In this document: piece by piece, positions 1-8,530 of the stretch | Layout: every line of letters begins with the position of its first letter | Numbering within the stretch: the stretch's first letter is position 1 | From: JAABPW01 sp037132275 | GTDB taxonomy: Bacteria; Verrucomicrobiota; Kiritimatiellia; CAIKKV01; CAITUY01 | Direction: 5' to 3' | Length of the DNA: 64,000 bases | Assembly (NCBI GenBank): GCA_037132275.1 | Contig: JBAXPK010000007.1 | Location: 1 to 64,000, forward strand | Made by a program: the position numbers and the translations under genes | The notes under the pieces: generated by a model | What the model was told of the DNA's origin: nothing | Databases searched by the model: none | The model's input: only the letters and a program-made list of their open reading frames with translations

Positions 1-2
1 CG

Positions 3-2390
3 CTGGGCAGCGGCTTTGGCGATGCGAATGCCATCTCGGCGCCGGTCTCGTTCTTTGCGGCGGTGGCCAACGGCATCGCGATGGCTCGGTCGCAGGACTA
101 CCGCGACCAGTACGGTCGGGGCATTGTTGACTACACGAACAGCGCGCTCTTCAGCGCCAACACGGCGCGGTGGGCGTCCAAGTCCATTGCCAATGGCTCG
201 TATCCGGCGGTGGCGGGTGATGTCTATAATCTGTTCCTGCTCGACGACAGCGGCATCGCGGGCGATATCGCGCCCTCACCGGTGGCGGTCAATATCCTGC
301 ATATCGACACCTCGGCGGGCATGGTGGTGTCCAACCGCCTGGTGAATATCCGTAATGTGGCGATCAACGCCGGCGGTGCGATCACGACCGTCTGGAAGGA
401 TGCCGTGGTGACCAATACGACACTGACGATTCCTGCGGGCACTAGCCGCGTGACGCTGAAAGGCTCGAACACGGTCAGCGGCGCGGTGACTCTGGCGAAC
501 GGCACACTGGCAGTGGACGGCAGCCTGACGGCGGCATCCCTGAGTGTGGCGAGCGGCGCGACTCTGGAATATACGCCCAGTAGCGCCCCGATCACGGTGA
601 CGGGCGCCCTGACGTTGAACGGCACGCTGAACATCACGGGCTCGGGCTTCGGTGTCGGCACCTACACGCTCTTCAACTACGGCTCGCTCAGCGGCAGCGG
701 GCTGGTCGTAGGCTCGGTGCCTGATAGTTCTCATCGTTACTCCATCTCGACCAACGCGCCAGGTGAGGTGCAACTCCTTGTCGAGAACACTCCTCCCTCG
801 GTGTCCCTTGTGGCGCCGACCAGCGGGGTGACGTACCTGCGAGGCCAGACGGTGTCACTGGCGGCGACGGCGGCCGATGACGTGTCGGTGGCCGGGGTGA
901 CCTTCACTGTAGACGGTGTTCTGGTGGGAACCGACACGGTGGAGCCCTACACGGCGAGCTGGACGGCCACGACGGTGGGCAGCCATGAGCTGACGGCGGT
1001 GGCGCAGGACGGAGCCGGGTTGATGAGCACGTCGACGGTGACGGTGACAGTGGCGCAGCCTTCGGTGACGCATGTGGGGGCGACCTACAGCGAGGGGAAT
1101 GCAAACGGCCATGAATATGGGGTTGATGCCTTCACCAGTATCCAGGGCGCGATCGAAGCGGTGCAGGCCGGAGGAACGGTCTGGGTGACAAACGGCGTCT
1201 ACAACACGGGTTCGACGAACCTGAACGGGGTGGAGACGCGTGTGGCGCTGACCAAGGCGGTGACGGTGCGCAGTATCAACGGCGCGGCCGTGACGGTCAT
1301 CGAGGGCGCGGCGGATAAGTCCGCGACAAACGGCCCGTCGGCCGTTCGGTGCGCCTATGTGGGCGGCGGGGCGTCATTGGTCGGCTTCACGCTGACCAAC
1401 GGGCATACCCGTGAGCTGCCGACAGGGAGTTACACCCCCGCGTGGGACTTACAGGTTTTCGGTGGCGGTATCTTCGCCGAGGCGGGCGGACTGGTTTCGG
1501 ATTGCCTCATCAAGGGCAACACGGCGAGCCTGGGTGGTGGCGGCGCGGCGGTCGAAAGCGCGGCGACGCTGCGCGACTGTGTGGTGGTCGGCAATAGTTC
1601 GCCCTACGGCGGCGGTGTGGCGGCGCTGACCACGGCTATGGTGGAGAGTTGCACGCTGAGCGACAACAGCGCGAGCACGCAAGCTGGCGGGTTGTATGCC
1701 GACCATGCGGTCGTGCGCAACACGATCATATGGAGCAACACGGCGCCGACGTCGGCTGAGTACTTCCGCAGCGCTGGCACGTTCCTTCGGAACTGCGCCA
1801 AGCCGCTGCCCGTGGGCACGGGGAATATCGCGGTGGCTCCGCAGTTCATCGGTCAGGCGTGGGGCAACTACGCGCTGGCGGGAACCTCGCCGTGTATTGA
1901 CGCGGGGACGAACCAGTCGTGGATGACCGGCGCGAAGGATGTGAACGGCCAGACCCGCCTGCAGGACGGTAATGGCGATGGCAAGACGATCGTGGATATC
2001 GGCGCCTATGAGTTTGGTGCGGCGCCGAGGCTGGTGATCACGGCCAATGGGTTCAACGCGCCGTTGACGGTGGCGGCAGGCGAGCGGGTCCAGGTGGCGA
2101 TCACGGTGAACAAGGGGGCGGGCGTGCCGAACAAGGACTGGTGGCTGTTGCAGGAGACTCCGGATGCCAATTGGCAGTACTACGACACGGCATCAGGTCT
2201 CTGGAAGACGGGCATCAAGGTCACCTACAAGGGGCCGTTTGCCTCGATGGGCGTGACGCCGATGCTTGAGAGCACGACGCTGCCGGTGGGGACGAACCTG
2301 TTCTACTTCGGCGTGGACTCCAGGATGGACGGGATCCTGCAGCCAGACAAGCTGATCTACGACAGCGTCCAGGTCATTGTGACGCCGTAA
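3..2390 (+). CDS. Secreted beta-helix/Ig-like surface protein, 5' end missing
   Basis: The reading frame is open from the first full codon at position 3, so the N-terminus lies before the window. In order one sees a Gly/Ser/Thr-rich stretch like autotransporter-associated beta-strand repeats (about 440-785), a bacterial Ig-like domain (about 790-1060), a right-handed beta-helix with many Gly-Gly turns (about 1090-1860), a choice-of-anchor Q type signature with PCIDAGTN and DIGAYEFG (about 1890-2020), and a C-terminal module from 2028. That last module also ends the protein at 21420-23504. The composition is that of an exported, cell-surface or adhesin-like protein; no enzyme motif is visible. 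A strong hairpin terminator follows at 2418. Function is unknown; an anchoring or sorting role for the C-terminal module is inference. Confidence 0.8.
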   Translation: MGSGFGDANAISAPVSFFAAVANGIAMARSQDYRDQYGRGIVDYTNSALFSANTARWASKSIANGSYPAVAGDVYNLFLLDDSGIAGDIAPSPVAVNILHIDTSAGMVVSNRLVNIRNVAINAGGAITTVWKDAVVTNTTLTIPAGTSRVTLKGSNTVSGAVTLANGTLAVDGSLTAASLSVASGATLEYTPSSAPITVTGALTLNGTLNITGSGFGVGTYTLFNYGSLSGSGLVVGSVPDSSHRYSISTNAPGEVQLLVENTPPSVSLVAPTSGVTYLRGQTVSLAATAADDVSVAGVTFTVDGVLVGTDTVEPYTASWTATTVGSHELTAVAQDGAGLMSTSTVTVTVAQPSVTHVGATYSEGNANGHEYGVDAFTSIQGAIEAVQAGGTVWVTNGVYNTGSTNLNGVETRVALTKAVTVRSINGAAVTVIEGAADKSATNGPSAVRCAYVGGGASLVGFTLTNGHTRELPTGSYTPAWDLQVFGGGIFAEAGGLVSDCLIKGNTASLGGGGAAVESAATLRDCVVVGNSSPYGGGVAALTTAMVESCTLSDNSASTQAGGLYADHAVVRNTIIWSNTAPTSAEYFRSAGTFLRNCAKPLPVGTGNIAVAPQFIGQAWGNYALAGTSPCIDAGTNQSWMTGAKDVNGQTRLQDGNGDGKTIVDIGAYEFGAAPRLVITANGFNAPLTVAAGERVQVAITVNKGAGVPNKDWWLLQETPDANWQYYDTASGLWKTGIKVTYKGPFASMGVTPMLESTTLPVGTNLFYFGVDSRMDGILQPDKLIYDSVQVIVTP
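2028..2390 (+). other. C-terminal module shared with the 21420-23504 protein (copy 1)
   Basis: About 120 residues. Features in common with the other copy are a D-W/F-W-L opening, an aromatic Y-Y patch, a TYKG/TYQG step, the string GVTPM, an LP.G turn, the core YFGVD and a DG.LQ.D ending. Seen directly by comparing the two translations. Confidence 0.75.
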
Positions 2391-2417
2391 GCAGGAATGA
2401 TGTTGGTTAGTGGTTCT

Positions 2418-2455
2418 GAACCCGGAGACAACGAGTGTTGTCTCCGGGTTCTCTT
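2418..2455 (+). terminator. Intrinsic terminator after the beta-helix protein gene
   Basis: A perfect 15-bp inverted repeat (2418-2432 with 2437-2451) closes on the 4-nt loop GAGT and is followed by TCTTT. It lies 28 nt after the stop codon, so it ends the upstream transcript and insulates the sulfation operon. Confidence 0.85.
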
Positions 2456-2511
2456 TAAGCGAAGCCCTTGCGCAAAAGCGCCACGCAAAGGTGTAACCAC
2501 TCCCTAATCCC

Positions 2512-2537
2512 TGACTAACATTTCGGATTCATAGTCA
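2512..2537. promoter_or_regulatory. Dyad element TGACTA-N14-TAGTCA (copy 1 of 3)
   Basis: Six-base arms are separated by 14 bases, 44 nt before the ATG of the arylsulfotransferase-like gene. The same architecture recurs at 19434 and 20284 with a similar interior; the outermost base pair differs but stays complementary. The arm centres are about 20 bp apart, as expected for a dimeric regulator contacting two turns of one helix face. No U-run follows, so it is not a terminator. The regulator is unknown. Confidence 0.6.
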
Positions 2538-2581
2538 ATTCCATTTGTTCAAGGCGTTGACACTGTGCGAAATTGAAATTT

Positions 2582-3955
2582 ATGAGCCAGACAAACAACA
2601 ACGAAACAGAAGAGAAACGGTTCTCCAAATGGCATACTGCCAGTGCGTGCCTCGGCTTGTGTTTCTTTTGCCTGGTATGGGGGGGGATATCCGTCCAGCA
2701 TGGGTTTTTCCCTGGGTATTTGCTTCGCAACGCCTATGAGGGGGCCAAAGCGGCAAGGGCTAGCTTGCACTATTGGCACATGCGATATAGCGACGACCTC
2801 TGGTCGACAAACCGGTTTTCGCGTAGTGGTGTCACGATTCATGACCCGGCCAGGACGTTTGAGGGCTACACCTTGTATACGTCCGGACACAGTCAGGCAG
2901 CGGTGCTGATGGATATGGGCGGGAAGGTTGTCCATGAATGGAAACTGCCCTATGACCAAATATGGGATTCGTCCGGCGAGGTGAAATATCCCCGCCCTCC
3001 CCACCAGGTCTTCTGGTTCAAGGCGAAGGTCTTTCCGAATGGCGATCTTATGGCCGTTGTGGAAGGAAATGGGGGCACACCCTGGGGCCAGGGAATCATC
3101 AAGATAGACCGCGATTCCCGCCTCATCTGGAAGTACCTGGGCTGTGCGCATCACGACTTCAGCATCGGCGACGACGGACGCGTCTACGGGTTGACGCATG
3201 CCATCCGTGAGGAACCCCTAACTAACCTGCCGCTGAGCTATCCCTGCCTGGAAGATTTTGTCGTGGTGCTGTCGCCGGACGGCAAAAAGGAGCAGCAGGT
3301 CTCGATGTTCGAAGCCCTCGCCAATTCGCGTTACAGGCGGGCTCTGGAAGCGGCGCCGAAAACCCCCTACGGGGAATATCTCCATTGCAACGCGGTTCGC
3401 GTGGTTGACAAACAGATCGTGCGGAATTTCCCCTTTGCGCATGAGGGGCAGGTATTTGTTTCGATCCGTGAATTCAGCGCCGTGGTGCTTGTTGATCTCA
3501 GTAAGCGTTCGGTCGTGAACGCGCTGATTGGTTCATGGAGGTATCAGCATGATCCGGACTTTCTGGATAACGGCCACGTCATGCTCTTCGATAACTATGG
3601 CAACATGGAGGATGGGGGGATTTCGCGTGTCATCGAGTTTGATCCCCTGACCGGCGGCGTGGTGTGGTCTTACCATGGTACGGATGCCAACCCCCTGAGC
3701 AGCGAGAAGCGGTCGAACGCCCAGCGGCTGCCCAATGGGAACACGCTCATCACGGAATCGGATTCAGGAAGACTCCTCGAAGTGACGACCCAAGGTGACG
3801 TGGTCTGGGAATTCATCAATCCCGTCAGGGGTGGAAAGAAAGGGGAGCTCATCCCGGTCATCAGCACCGGCGAGCGCATCGCGCCGGAAAGCCTCGATCC
3901 GTCGTTCCGCGACACTCTTGCTTCAAAACAAACTCAAACGAAAGGCTCACCGTGA
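2582..3955 (+). CDS. Arylsulfotransferase (ASST)-fold membrane-anchored protein
   Basis: 457 aa from the ATG at 2582; a TTG three codons earlier is the alternative. One N-terminal membrane anchor (about residues 16-38) leads to a long extracytoplasmic beta-propeller of the ASST type. Marks are HHDFSIGDDGRVY, HDPDFLDNGHVMLFDN, a conserved NAQRLPNGNTLI blade and the closing GDVVWEF. Classical ASST enzymes move sulfate between phenolic compounds in the periplasm without PAPS. Adjacent genes encode a PAPS-type sulfotransferase and sulfate activation, which supports a sulfation theme, but many family members are uncharacterised, so activity is not assured. The stop overlaps the next start (GTGA). 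Confidence 0.8.
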   Translation: MSQTNNNETEEKRFSKWHTASACLGLCFFCLVWGGISVQHGFFPGYLLRNAYEGAKAARASLHYWHMRYSDDLWSTNRFSRSGVTIHDPARTFEGYTLYTSGHSQAAVLMDMGGKVVHEWKLPYDQIWDSSGEVKYPRPPHQVFWFKAKVFPNGDLMAVVEGNGGTPWGQGIIKIDRDSRLIWKYLGCAHHDFSIGDDGRVYGLTHAIREEPLTNLPLSYPCLEDFVVVLSPDGKKEQQVSMFEALANSRYRRALEAAPKTPYGEYLHCNAVRVVDKQIVRNFPFAHEGQVFVSIREFSAVVLVDLSKRSVVNALIGSWRYQHDPDFLDNGHVMLFDNYGNMEDGGISRVIEFDPLTGGVVWSYHGTDANPLSSEKRSNAQRLPNGNTLITESDSGRLLEVTTQGDVVWEFINPVRGGKKGELIPVISTGERIAPESLDPSFRDTLASKQTQTKGSP

Positions 3956-4212
3956 ATACACGCATGACCGTATTTTTGTTAGCCATTGTAAGTCTCTTTG
4001 GCATTGTGCCTTCGGCCATGGCTTATGTCGGACCCGGTGCGGGACTGACGCTGGTCGGATCGTTTATCGGGCTTTGCCTCACCCTGTTGGTGGCTTTGTG
4101 GGCTGTCCTTTCGTGGCCGATTCGCAGACTGCTTAAGCGCAGGGGACGGGGCGCTTCAGGTGGAGAAAAGGCTCCTGAGATGGATCACACACATGACAGC
4201 CCCTCTTCTTGA
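3952..4212 (+). CDS. Small membrane protein with YVGPGAG motif
   Basis: 86 aa. GTG start overlapping the previous stop. A signal-like hydrophobic N-terminus ending in SAMA is followed by YVGPGAG, then a second hydrophobic helix (about residues 32-58) and a basic, probably cytoplasmic, tail. Short proteins with a Y-I/V-GPGAG box occur beside membrane phosphodiesterase or sulfotransferase-type genes in several phyla; I know of no assigned function. Tight coupling to both neighbours suggests a subunit or chaperone for the membrane-bound sulfation machinery (inference). Confidence 0.7.
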   Translation: MNTRMTVFLLAIVSLFGIVPSAMAYVGPGAGLTLVGSFIGLCLTLLVALWAVLSWPIRRLLKRRGRGASGGEKAPEMDHTHDSPSS

Positions 4213-4648
4213 CCTGATTGACACGCGTTTGCTGGGATTCCTGCCTGACTTGGCTAAAATCGCGGTGTGGGCCGTGCTGTGCAGCATCATCTCCATGGCA
4301 CTCTACCGGTGGCTTTCCCCGCAGAAGCGGCTGGCGGCGGCCAAAGATGACGCCAACCGGACGCGCCTGACGCTTTCCCGCTACGATGGTCCAGGGGACG
4401 GGTTGCCCCCGCTCATCAGGGCATCGTTACTCGCGGCACTCCGGCATATGGGTTTGTGTTTGGGGCCCGCTCTTGTGTCTTCAATTCCCGTGATCGCCAT
4501 ATTCCTATGGATGAACGCCGTCTACGGCACACCGGCGCGGGACACCCTGTCATTCGGCCCGTCCTGGTTCAGGGCATGGTATGTGCCGTTCAGTGTCGTC
4601 ATGCTGGCGGCATCACTGACGATCAAGAAGGTGTGGCGCATTGTGTAG
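4193..4648 (+). CDS. Small three-helix membrane protein, Oxa1/EMC3-like topology
   Basis: 151 aa from ATG 4193, overlapping the previous gene by 20 nt; the frame also has a GTG at 4160. Hydrophobic segments lie at about residues 18-35, 87-106 and 127-142, and a charged stretch (QKRLAAAKDDANRTRL) sits between the first and second. One helix, a charged cytosolic arm, then two helices is the layout of the Oxa1/EMC3/DUF106 superfamily. I see no decisive sequence signature, so the resemblance is topological only. Its place between the YVGPGAG protein and the sulfotransferase marks it as part of the same operon. Confidence 0.6.
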   Translation: MTAPLLDLIDTRLLGFLPDLAKIAVWAVLCSIISMALYRWLSPQKRLAAAKDDANRTRLTLSRYDGPGDGLPPLIRASLLAALRHMGLCLGPALVSSIPVIAIFLWMNAVYGTPARDTLSFGPSWFRAWYVPFSVVMLAASLTIKKVWRIV

Positions 4649-4672
4649 GCGGGGTCTGCTGGAGTAAGGTTC

Positions 4673-5797
4673 ATGGACAAAACAACACAAGAGAGTTCGG
4701 ACTTTCAGGTTGACTGGTTGACAAACCGATTGAGCCAATGGGTCTGGAAGTCGCCGGGGCGTGCTGTTCGGCTGGGGAACCATGAGAGCCGGTGGTTTGC
4801 CGATGAATTACAGTCCTGCCCGGTTCAGAAGCCGGTGTTCATTGCGGGGTTGGCAAGGTCGGGAACCACGATCCTGCTGGAGTTCATGGCGATGCTAGAC
4901 GGGGTGGCCACCCATCGATACCGTGATTTCCCGCTGGTGCATATGCCTATCTGGTGGAACGAGTTCCTGAACCTCACTCCCCGGAAACGCATGGAGCCCG
5001 TCGAAAGGAGCCATCGCGACGGCATTGTGATCACGCCCGAAAGCCCGGAGGCGATGGAAGAGCCCCTCTGGATGAGTTTCTTTCCGCTGGCCCACGACTC
5101 GGCGGTCAGCCAGGTGCTGAATGCGGCCACGGTGAACCCGGGATTTGAAGCGTTTTTCCAAGACCACTTGCGCAAGATCCTGTTCGTGCGCCAGGGTCGC
5201 CGCTATGTGTCGAAGGGCAATTACAACGTCACGCGGCTCGAGTATCTCCTGCGTCTGTTTCCGGACGCACGGTTTGTGGTGCCGGTGCGGGAACCTGCGG
5301 GGCACGTGGCTTCACTCATCAAGCAGCACCGCATCTTCGGCGAAAATCTTCGAGGCAATCCGCGTGCGCTTGAGTATCTGCGCCGCGTTGGGCACTTCGA
5401 ATTCGGGCCGGACAGGCGGGCGATCAATGTGGGGGACACGGTCCTGGCCCGGGAGATTGAAGCGTTGTGGGCCGCCGGCGAAGAGGTGCGTGGTTGGGCC
5501 CGATACTGGGCCTCCATCCATGGTTTCCTTGCGGGGCGCATGGAATCGGATCCGCTCTTTCGGAAGGCTGTACGACTGGTTCGGTTTGAGGAACTGTGCG
5601 AGCGGCCGGCCGCTGAACTCAGGAAGATCGCGGAGCATGGTGAGTTTACAGATGCCGCGCGAGGCGCGGACTCTTTCGCGGAACGAATTCGGTTCCCTCG
5701 GTACTACGCGCCTTCGTTCAGTGAAGCCGACGGGATGGCCATTAAGGACGAAACGGCGTCCGTGTTCATGCGACTCATGCGTCTCCAACAACAATGA
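4673..5797 (+). CDS. PAPS-dependent sulfotransferase family protein
   Basis: 374 aa; ATG preceded by GGAGTAAGG. The 5'-phosphosulfate-binding loop GLARSGTT is at residues 59-66 and the 3'-phosphate-binding region RFVVPVREP at about 200-208, the standard order for the Sulfotransfer_3 type. It should transfer sulfate from PAPS to a hydroxyl or amine of a carbohydrate or lipid in the cytoplasm. The acceptor cannot be read from sequence. PAPS would be supplied by the APS kinase and ATP sulfurylase genes 4-7 kb downstream on the same strand, and the exopolysaccharide genes elsewhere in the window offer a plausible acceptor (inference). Confidence 0.88.
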   Translation: MDKTTQESSDFQVDWLTNRLSQWVWKSPGRAVRLGNHESRWFADELQSCPVQKPVFIAGLARSGTTILLEFMAMLDGVATHRYRDFPLVHMPIWWNEFLNLTPRKRMEPVERSHRDGIVITPESPEAMEEPLWMSFFPLAHDSAVSQVLNAATVNPGFEAFFQDHLRKILFVRQGRRYVSKGNYNVTRLEYLLRLFPDARFVVPVREPAGHVASLIKQHRIFGENLRGNPRALEYLRRVGHFEFGPDRRAINVGDTVLAREIEALWAAGEEVRGWARYWASIHGFLAGRMESDPLFRKAVRLVRFEELCERPAAELRKIAEHGEFTDAARGADSFAERIRFPRYYAPSFSEADGMAIKDETASVFMRLMRLQQQ

Positions 5798-5810
5798 AAG
5801 GGCTCGTATT

Positions 5811-6761
5811 ATGAAGAACAGGCAGTTTTATAATGGGATGTCGGTATTACTTGCCGTGGTTTCGCTTCTGGGCGCAGGCTGCGGTAAGCGGCAGACTGCG
5901 CCGGAGGCCCGGATCACGGTTTCGGGTGCCTGGGCGCTTTACCCGATGATGGTGAAATGGGCGGAAGAATATAGGAAGTCACATCCCGGGATTCAGATCG
6001 ATATTTCTGCAGGCGGAGCCGGAAAAGGGATGACGGATGCCTTATCAGGCGCCGCCGATATCGGCATGGTTTCACGGGATATCAATCCCTCCGAAGCGGG
6101 TAAGGGGGCATGGTGGGTGGCGGTGGTCAAGGATGCCGTGATTCCCGTCATGAATGCCTCAAACCCGAACGGCGGCATCCTCGCCAAACGGGGTCTCAAG
6201 AAAGAGGAATTTACCGCCATCTTTGTGAAGGGAAATGTTCAGGATTGGAGTTTTGCGGGCGGCACACCAACTCCGCTTCATGTTTATACTCGATCAGACG
6301 CCTGCGGCGCAGCGGAAACCTGGGCCAAGTATCTTGGCGCCAAGCAGGAAGACTTGAAGGGAACCGCCGTTTACGGGGATCCCGGCGTGGCCGAAGCCGT
6401 GCGCAAAGACGTGTCAGGCATCGGGTTCAATAATCTGATTTTCGCCTATGACATCAAGAGCGGTCAACCCCTTCCGGGTATATGCGTCATCCCCATCGAC
6501 AGCAATGGGAACGGCGCCGTGGATCCCGGGGAGGATTTCTATGGGACCCACAAGGCGGTCATGCAGGCAATTGCTACGGGGCGTTATCCCTCCCCGCCAG
6601 CCCGTGATCTGAATCTGGTGCATCATGGGCCCCCCCCGTCCGGACCTGTTGCCGATTTTATCAAGTGGGTGCTTGCGGAGGGGCAAGCGTTTGTATCCGA
6701 AGCCGGCTATATCGCCCTGCCCGCTGAAATCCTCAACAGCCAGAAGGCAAAGCTGAAATAG
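5811..6761 (+). CDS. pstS: PstS-like lipoprotein, oxyanion-binding ABC component
   Basis: 316 aa. The open frame runs far upstream inside the sulfotransferase gene, but ATG 5811 gives a clean lipoprotein signal with lipobox LGAGC, so mature binding protein would be lipid-anchored. The fold is PstS-type: ITVSGAWALYPMM at the N-terminus, GAADIGMVSRDI, the ligand-loop region YTRSDACGAAETW, and the C-terminal YPSPPARDL and GQAFV. The known role of the family is periplasmic phosphate capture for PstCAB. Here it sits between a sulfotransferase and sulfate-activation genes, so a sulfate or other oxyanion ligand must be considered. The symbol reflects family, not proven substrate. Confidence 0.85.
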   Translation: MKNRQFYNGMSVLLAVVSLLGAGCGKRQTAPEARITVSGAWALYPMMVKWAEEYRKSHPGIQIDISAGGAGKGMTDALSGAADIGMVSRDINPSEAGKGAWWVAVVKDAVIPVMNASNPNGGILAKRGLKKEEFTAIFVKGNVQDWSFAGGTPTPLHVYTRSDACGAAETWAKYLGAKQEDLKGTAVYGDPGVAEAVRKDVSGIGFNNLIFAYDIKSGQPLPGICVIPIDSNGNGAVDPGEDFYGTHKAVMQAIATGRYPSPPARDLNLVHHGPPPSGPVADFIKWVLAEGQAFVSEAGYIALPAEILNSQKAKLK

Positions 6762-6764
6762 GCC

Positions 6765-7667
6765 ATGGATCGTGATTCCATACGACAGGGACTGGATTGC
6801 TGGGGCCGCCGAGGCATGGTTGCGACGGTGGCGATGTGCATTTTACTCCTACTGCTTATGGCGATGGGCCTGCTGTGGAAATCCTGGCCCATTCTTAGCT
6901 CACATTCACTGGCAGGCCTGTTTCTTTCCAGCGTCTGGAAACCCCATGGAGGGCAGTTCGGATTTCTGGCCTTCATTCTGGGTTCCTTATGCATTACCGG
7001 AGTAGCGGTGCTGCTGGCCGCGCCGGTTTCGTTGTTAACGTCCATCTATCTGTCCGAATATGCCGGACGCCGGATCCGGGCGTTGATGTCGCCCCTGATC
7101 GATCTCCTGGCGGGCATTCCCTCGGTGGTTTACGGGGTGTGGGGAGTGCTGGTGGTCGTTCCCCTGGTGAAAGATCATCTAGCGCCGGTATTCGGCCGAT
7201 ATTCATCCGGGTATTGCGTTCTTTCCGCCGGGGTGGTGCTGGCCATCATGATTTTGCCTGTCGTCATTCATGTGGGCCTGGATGTGTTGAAGTCCGTTCC
7301 CCAGGGGTTGCGCGAGGCCTCCCTGTCACTGGGCGCGAATCGGTGGGAAACGGTGAAGCATGTAGTATTGCGGCGTGCGGCGCCGGGCCTGTTGGCCGCC
7401 AATGTTTTAGGCGTGTCGCGGGCCTTTGGCGAGACGATGGCCGTTCTCATGGTGGCGGGGAACGTCGCCGTGACTCCGAAATCCGCATTCGATCCCGCCT
7501 ACCCGCTACCCGCGCTCATTGCCAACAACTACGGCGAGATGATGTCGATCCCGCAGTATGACTCCGCCCTGATGCTGGCGGCGCTCATGCTTTTCGTGGT
7601 GGTACTGGGTTTCAATTTATTGTCGCGCTGGGTTTTTGCCCGTATGGAGTTGCGCATTTCAGGATGA
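6765..7667 (+). CDS. pstC: PstC-like ABC transporter permease
   Basis: 300 aa, 3 nt after the binding-protein gene. Six hydrophobic segments, with the long first periplasmic loop usual for PstC. The permease EAA-type loop is present as LREASLSLGANRWETV (about residues 182-197), followed by RAFGETMAVLMVAGN, a highly conserved string of PstC proteins. It forms the membrane channel with PstA. The operon order S-C-A-B is complete, but no phoU follows; a divergent PhoU-like gene lies at 54317-54970 instead. Confidence 0.9.
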   Translation: MDRDSIRQGLDCWGRRGMVATVAMCILLLLLMAMGLLWKSWPILSSHSLAGLFLSSVWKPHGGQFGFLAFILGSLCITGVAVLLAAPVSLLTSIYLSEYAGRRIRALMSPLIDLLAGIPSVVYGVWGVLVVVPLVKDHLAPVFGRYSSGYCVLSAGVVLAIMILPVVIHVGLDVLKSVPQGLREASLSLGANRWETVKHVVLRRAAPGLLAANVLGVSRAFGETMAVLMVAGNVAVTPKSAFDPAYPLPALIANNYGEMMSIPQYDSALMLAALMLFVVVLGFNLLSRWVFARMELRISG

Positions 7668-7671
7668 ACCC

Positions 7672-8520
7672 ATGAGAAAGCAGATTGAAGAAATTGCCGC
7701 CAAAATCCTGATGATCGGAGCCGCCGTGGTGGTGGCCGGGATGGTCGTTTTGATTCTCGGAACCGTGTTATGGCGCGGCCTCCCGGCGTTGAGTTGGGAA
7801 ATGATCTCGCAGACTCCGTCCGGCGGTTACTATCTCGGAAAGGGCGGCGGCATTCTCAATGCCATCGTCGGGTCACTTTCGGTGGCCGGTGGCGCAACCC
7901 TGCTGTCGCTCGGCCTGGCTTTGCCAGTGGCGTTGAGCCTGAATGTCTATTTCAAGACCCATTCCCGACTGGCGGGTTGCGTCAGGGGCTCGTTGGATGT
8001 GCTGTGGGGTGTGCCCTCCATTGTCTATGGCGCCTTCGGGTTTGCGTTTATGCTTTGGCTCGGACTCCGCGCTTCCCTCCTGGGGGGGATTATCACCGTG
8101 GCTTTGATGATCCTCCCCATCATGATCCGGGCCATGGATGAAGTGATTCACATGGTTCCGCACGAGATGCTGGAAGCCTCCGATGCCCTGGGTGCCACCC
8201 GGTGGGAGGGCGCCTGGAAGGTAATCCTCCGGCAGGCGCTTCCCGGACTTGCCAGCGCGGCGCTGATCGCCTTCGGGCGGGGGATCGGGGATGCCGCCTC
8301 TGTTCTTTTCACGGCGGGATTTTCGGACCGGATTCCGATGTCACTTGCGGATCCTGCTGCGACCCTGCCGCTGGCCATATTCTTCCAGTTGGGTACCCCG
8401 TTCCCGGAGGTTCAGCAACGGGGCTATGCTGCGGCGCTGATATTAACGGCCATCGTGCTGACGGCCAGCGCTCTGGCGCGTCTGGTCAGCCATCGGGCGG
8501 GACGGTTTGTAATTCGATGA
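7672..8520 (+). CDS. pstA: PstA-like ABC transporter permease
   Basis: 282 aa. The frame is open from 7636, but ATG 7672 lies just after the pstC stop and yields a normal N-terminus. Six membrane segments are visible. The EAA-type loop is MLEASDALGATRWEGAWKV, and RGIGDAASVLFTAG near residue 205 matches the PstA counterpart of the PstC GETMA string. It pairs with PstC as the translocation channel. Ten nucleotides separate it from the ATPase gene. Confidence 0.9.
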   Translation: MRKQIEEIAAKILMIGAAVVVAGMVVLILGTVLWRGLPALSWEMISQTPSGGYYLGKGGGILNAIVGSLSVAGGATLLSLGLALPVALSLNVYFKTHSRLAGCVRGSLDVLWGVPSIVYGAFGFAFMLWLGLRASLLGGIITVALMILPIMIRAMDEVIHMVPHEMLEASDALGATRWEGAWKVILRQALPGLASAALIAFGRGIGDAASVLFTAGFSDRIPMSLADPAATLPLAIFFQLGTPFPEVQQRGYAAALILTAIVLTASALARLVSHRAGRFVIR

Positions 8521-8530
8521 AGGACATACC

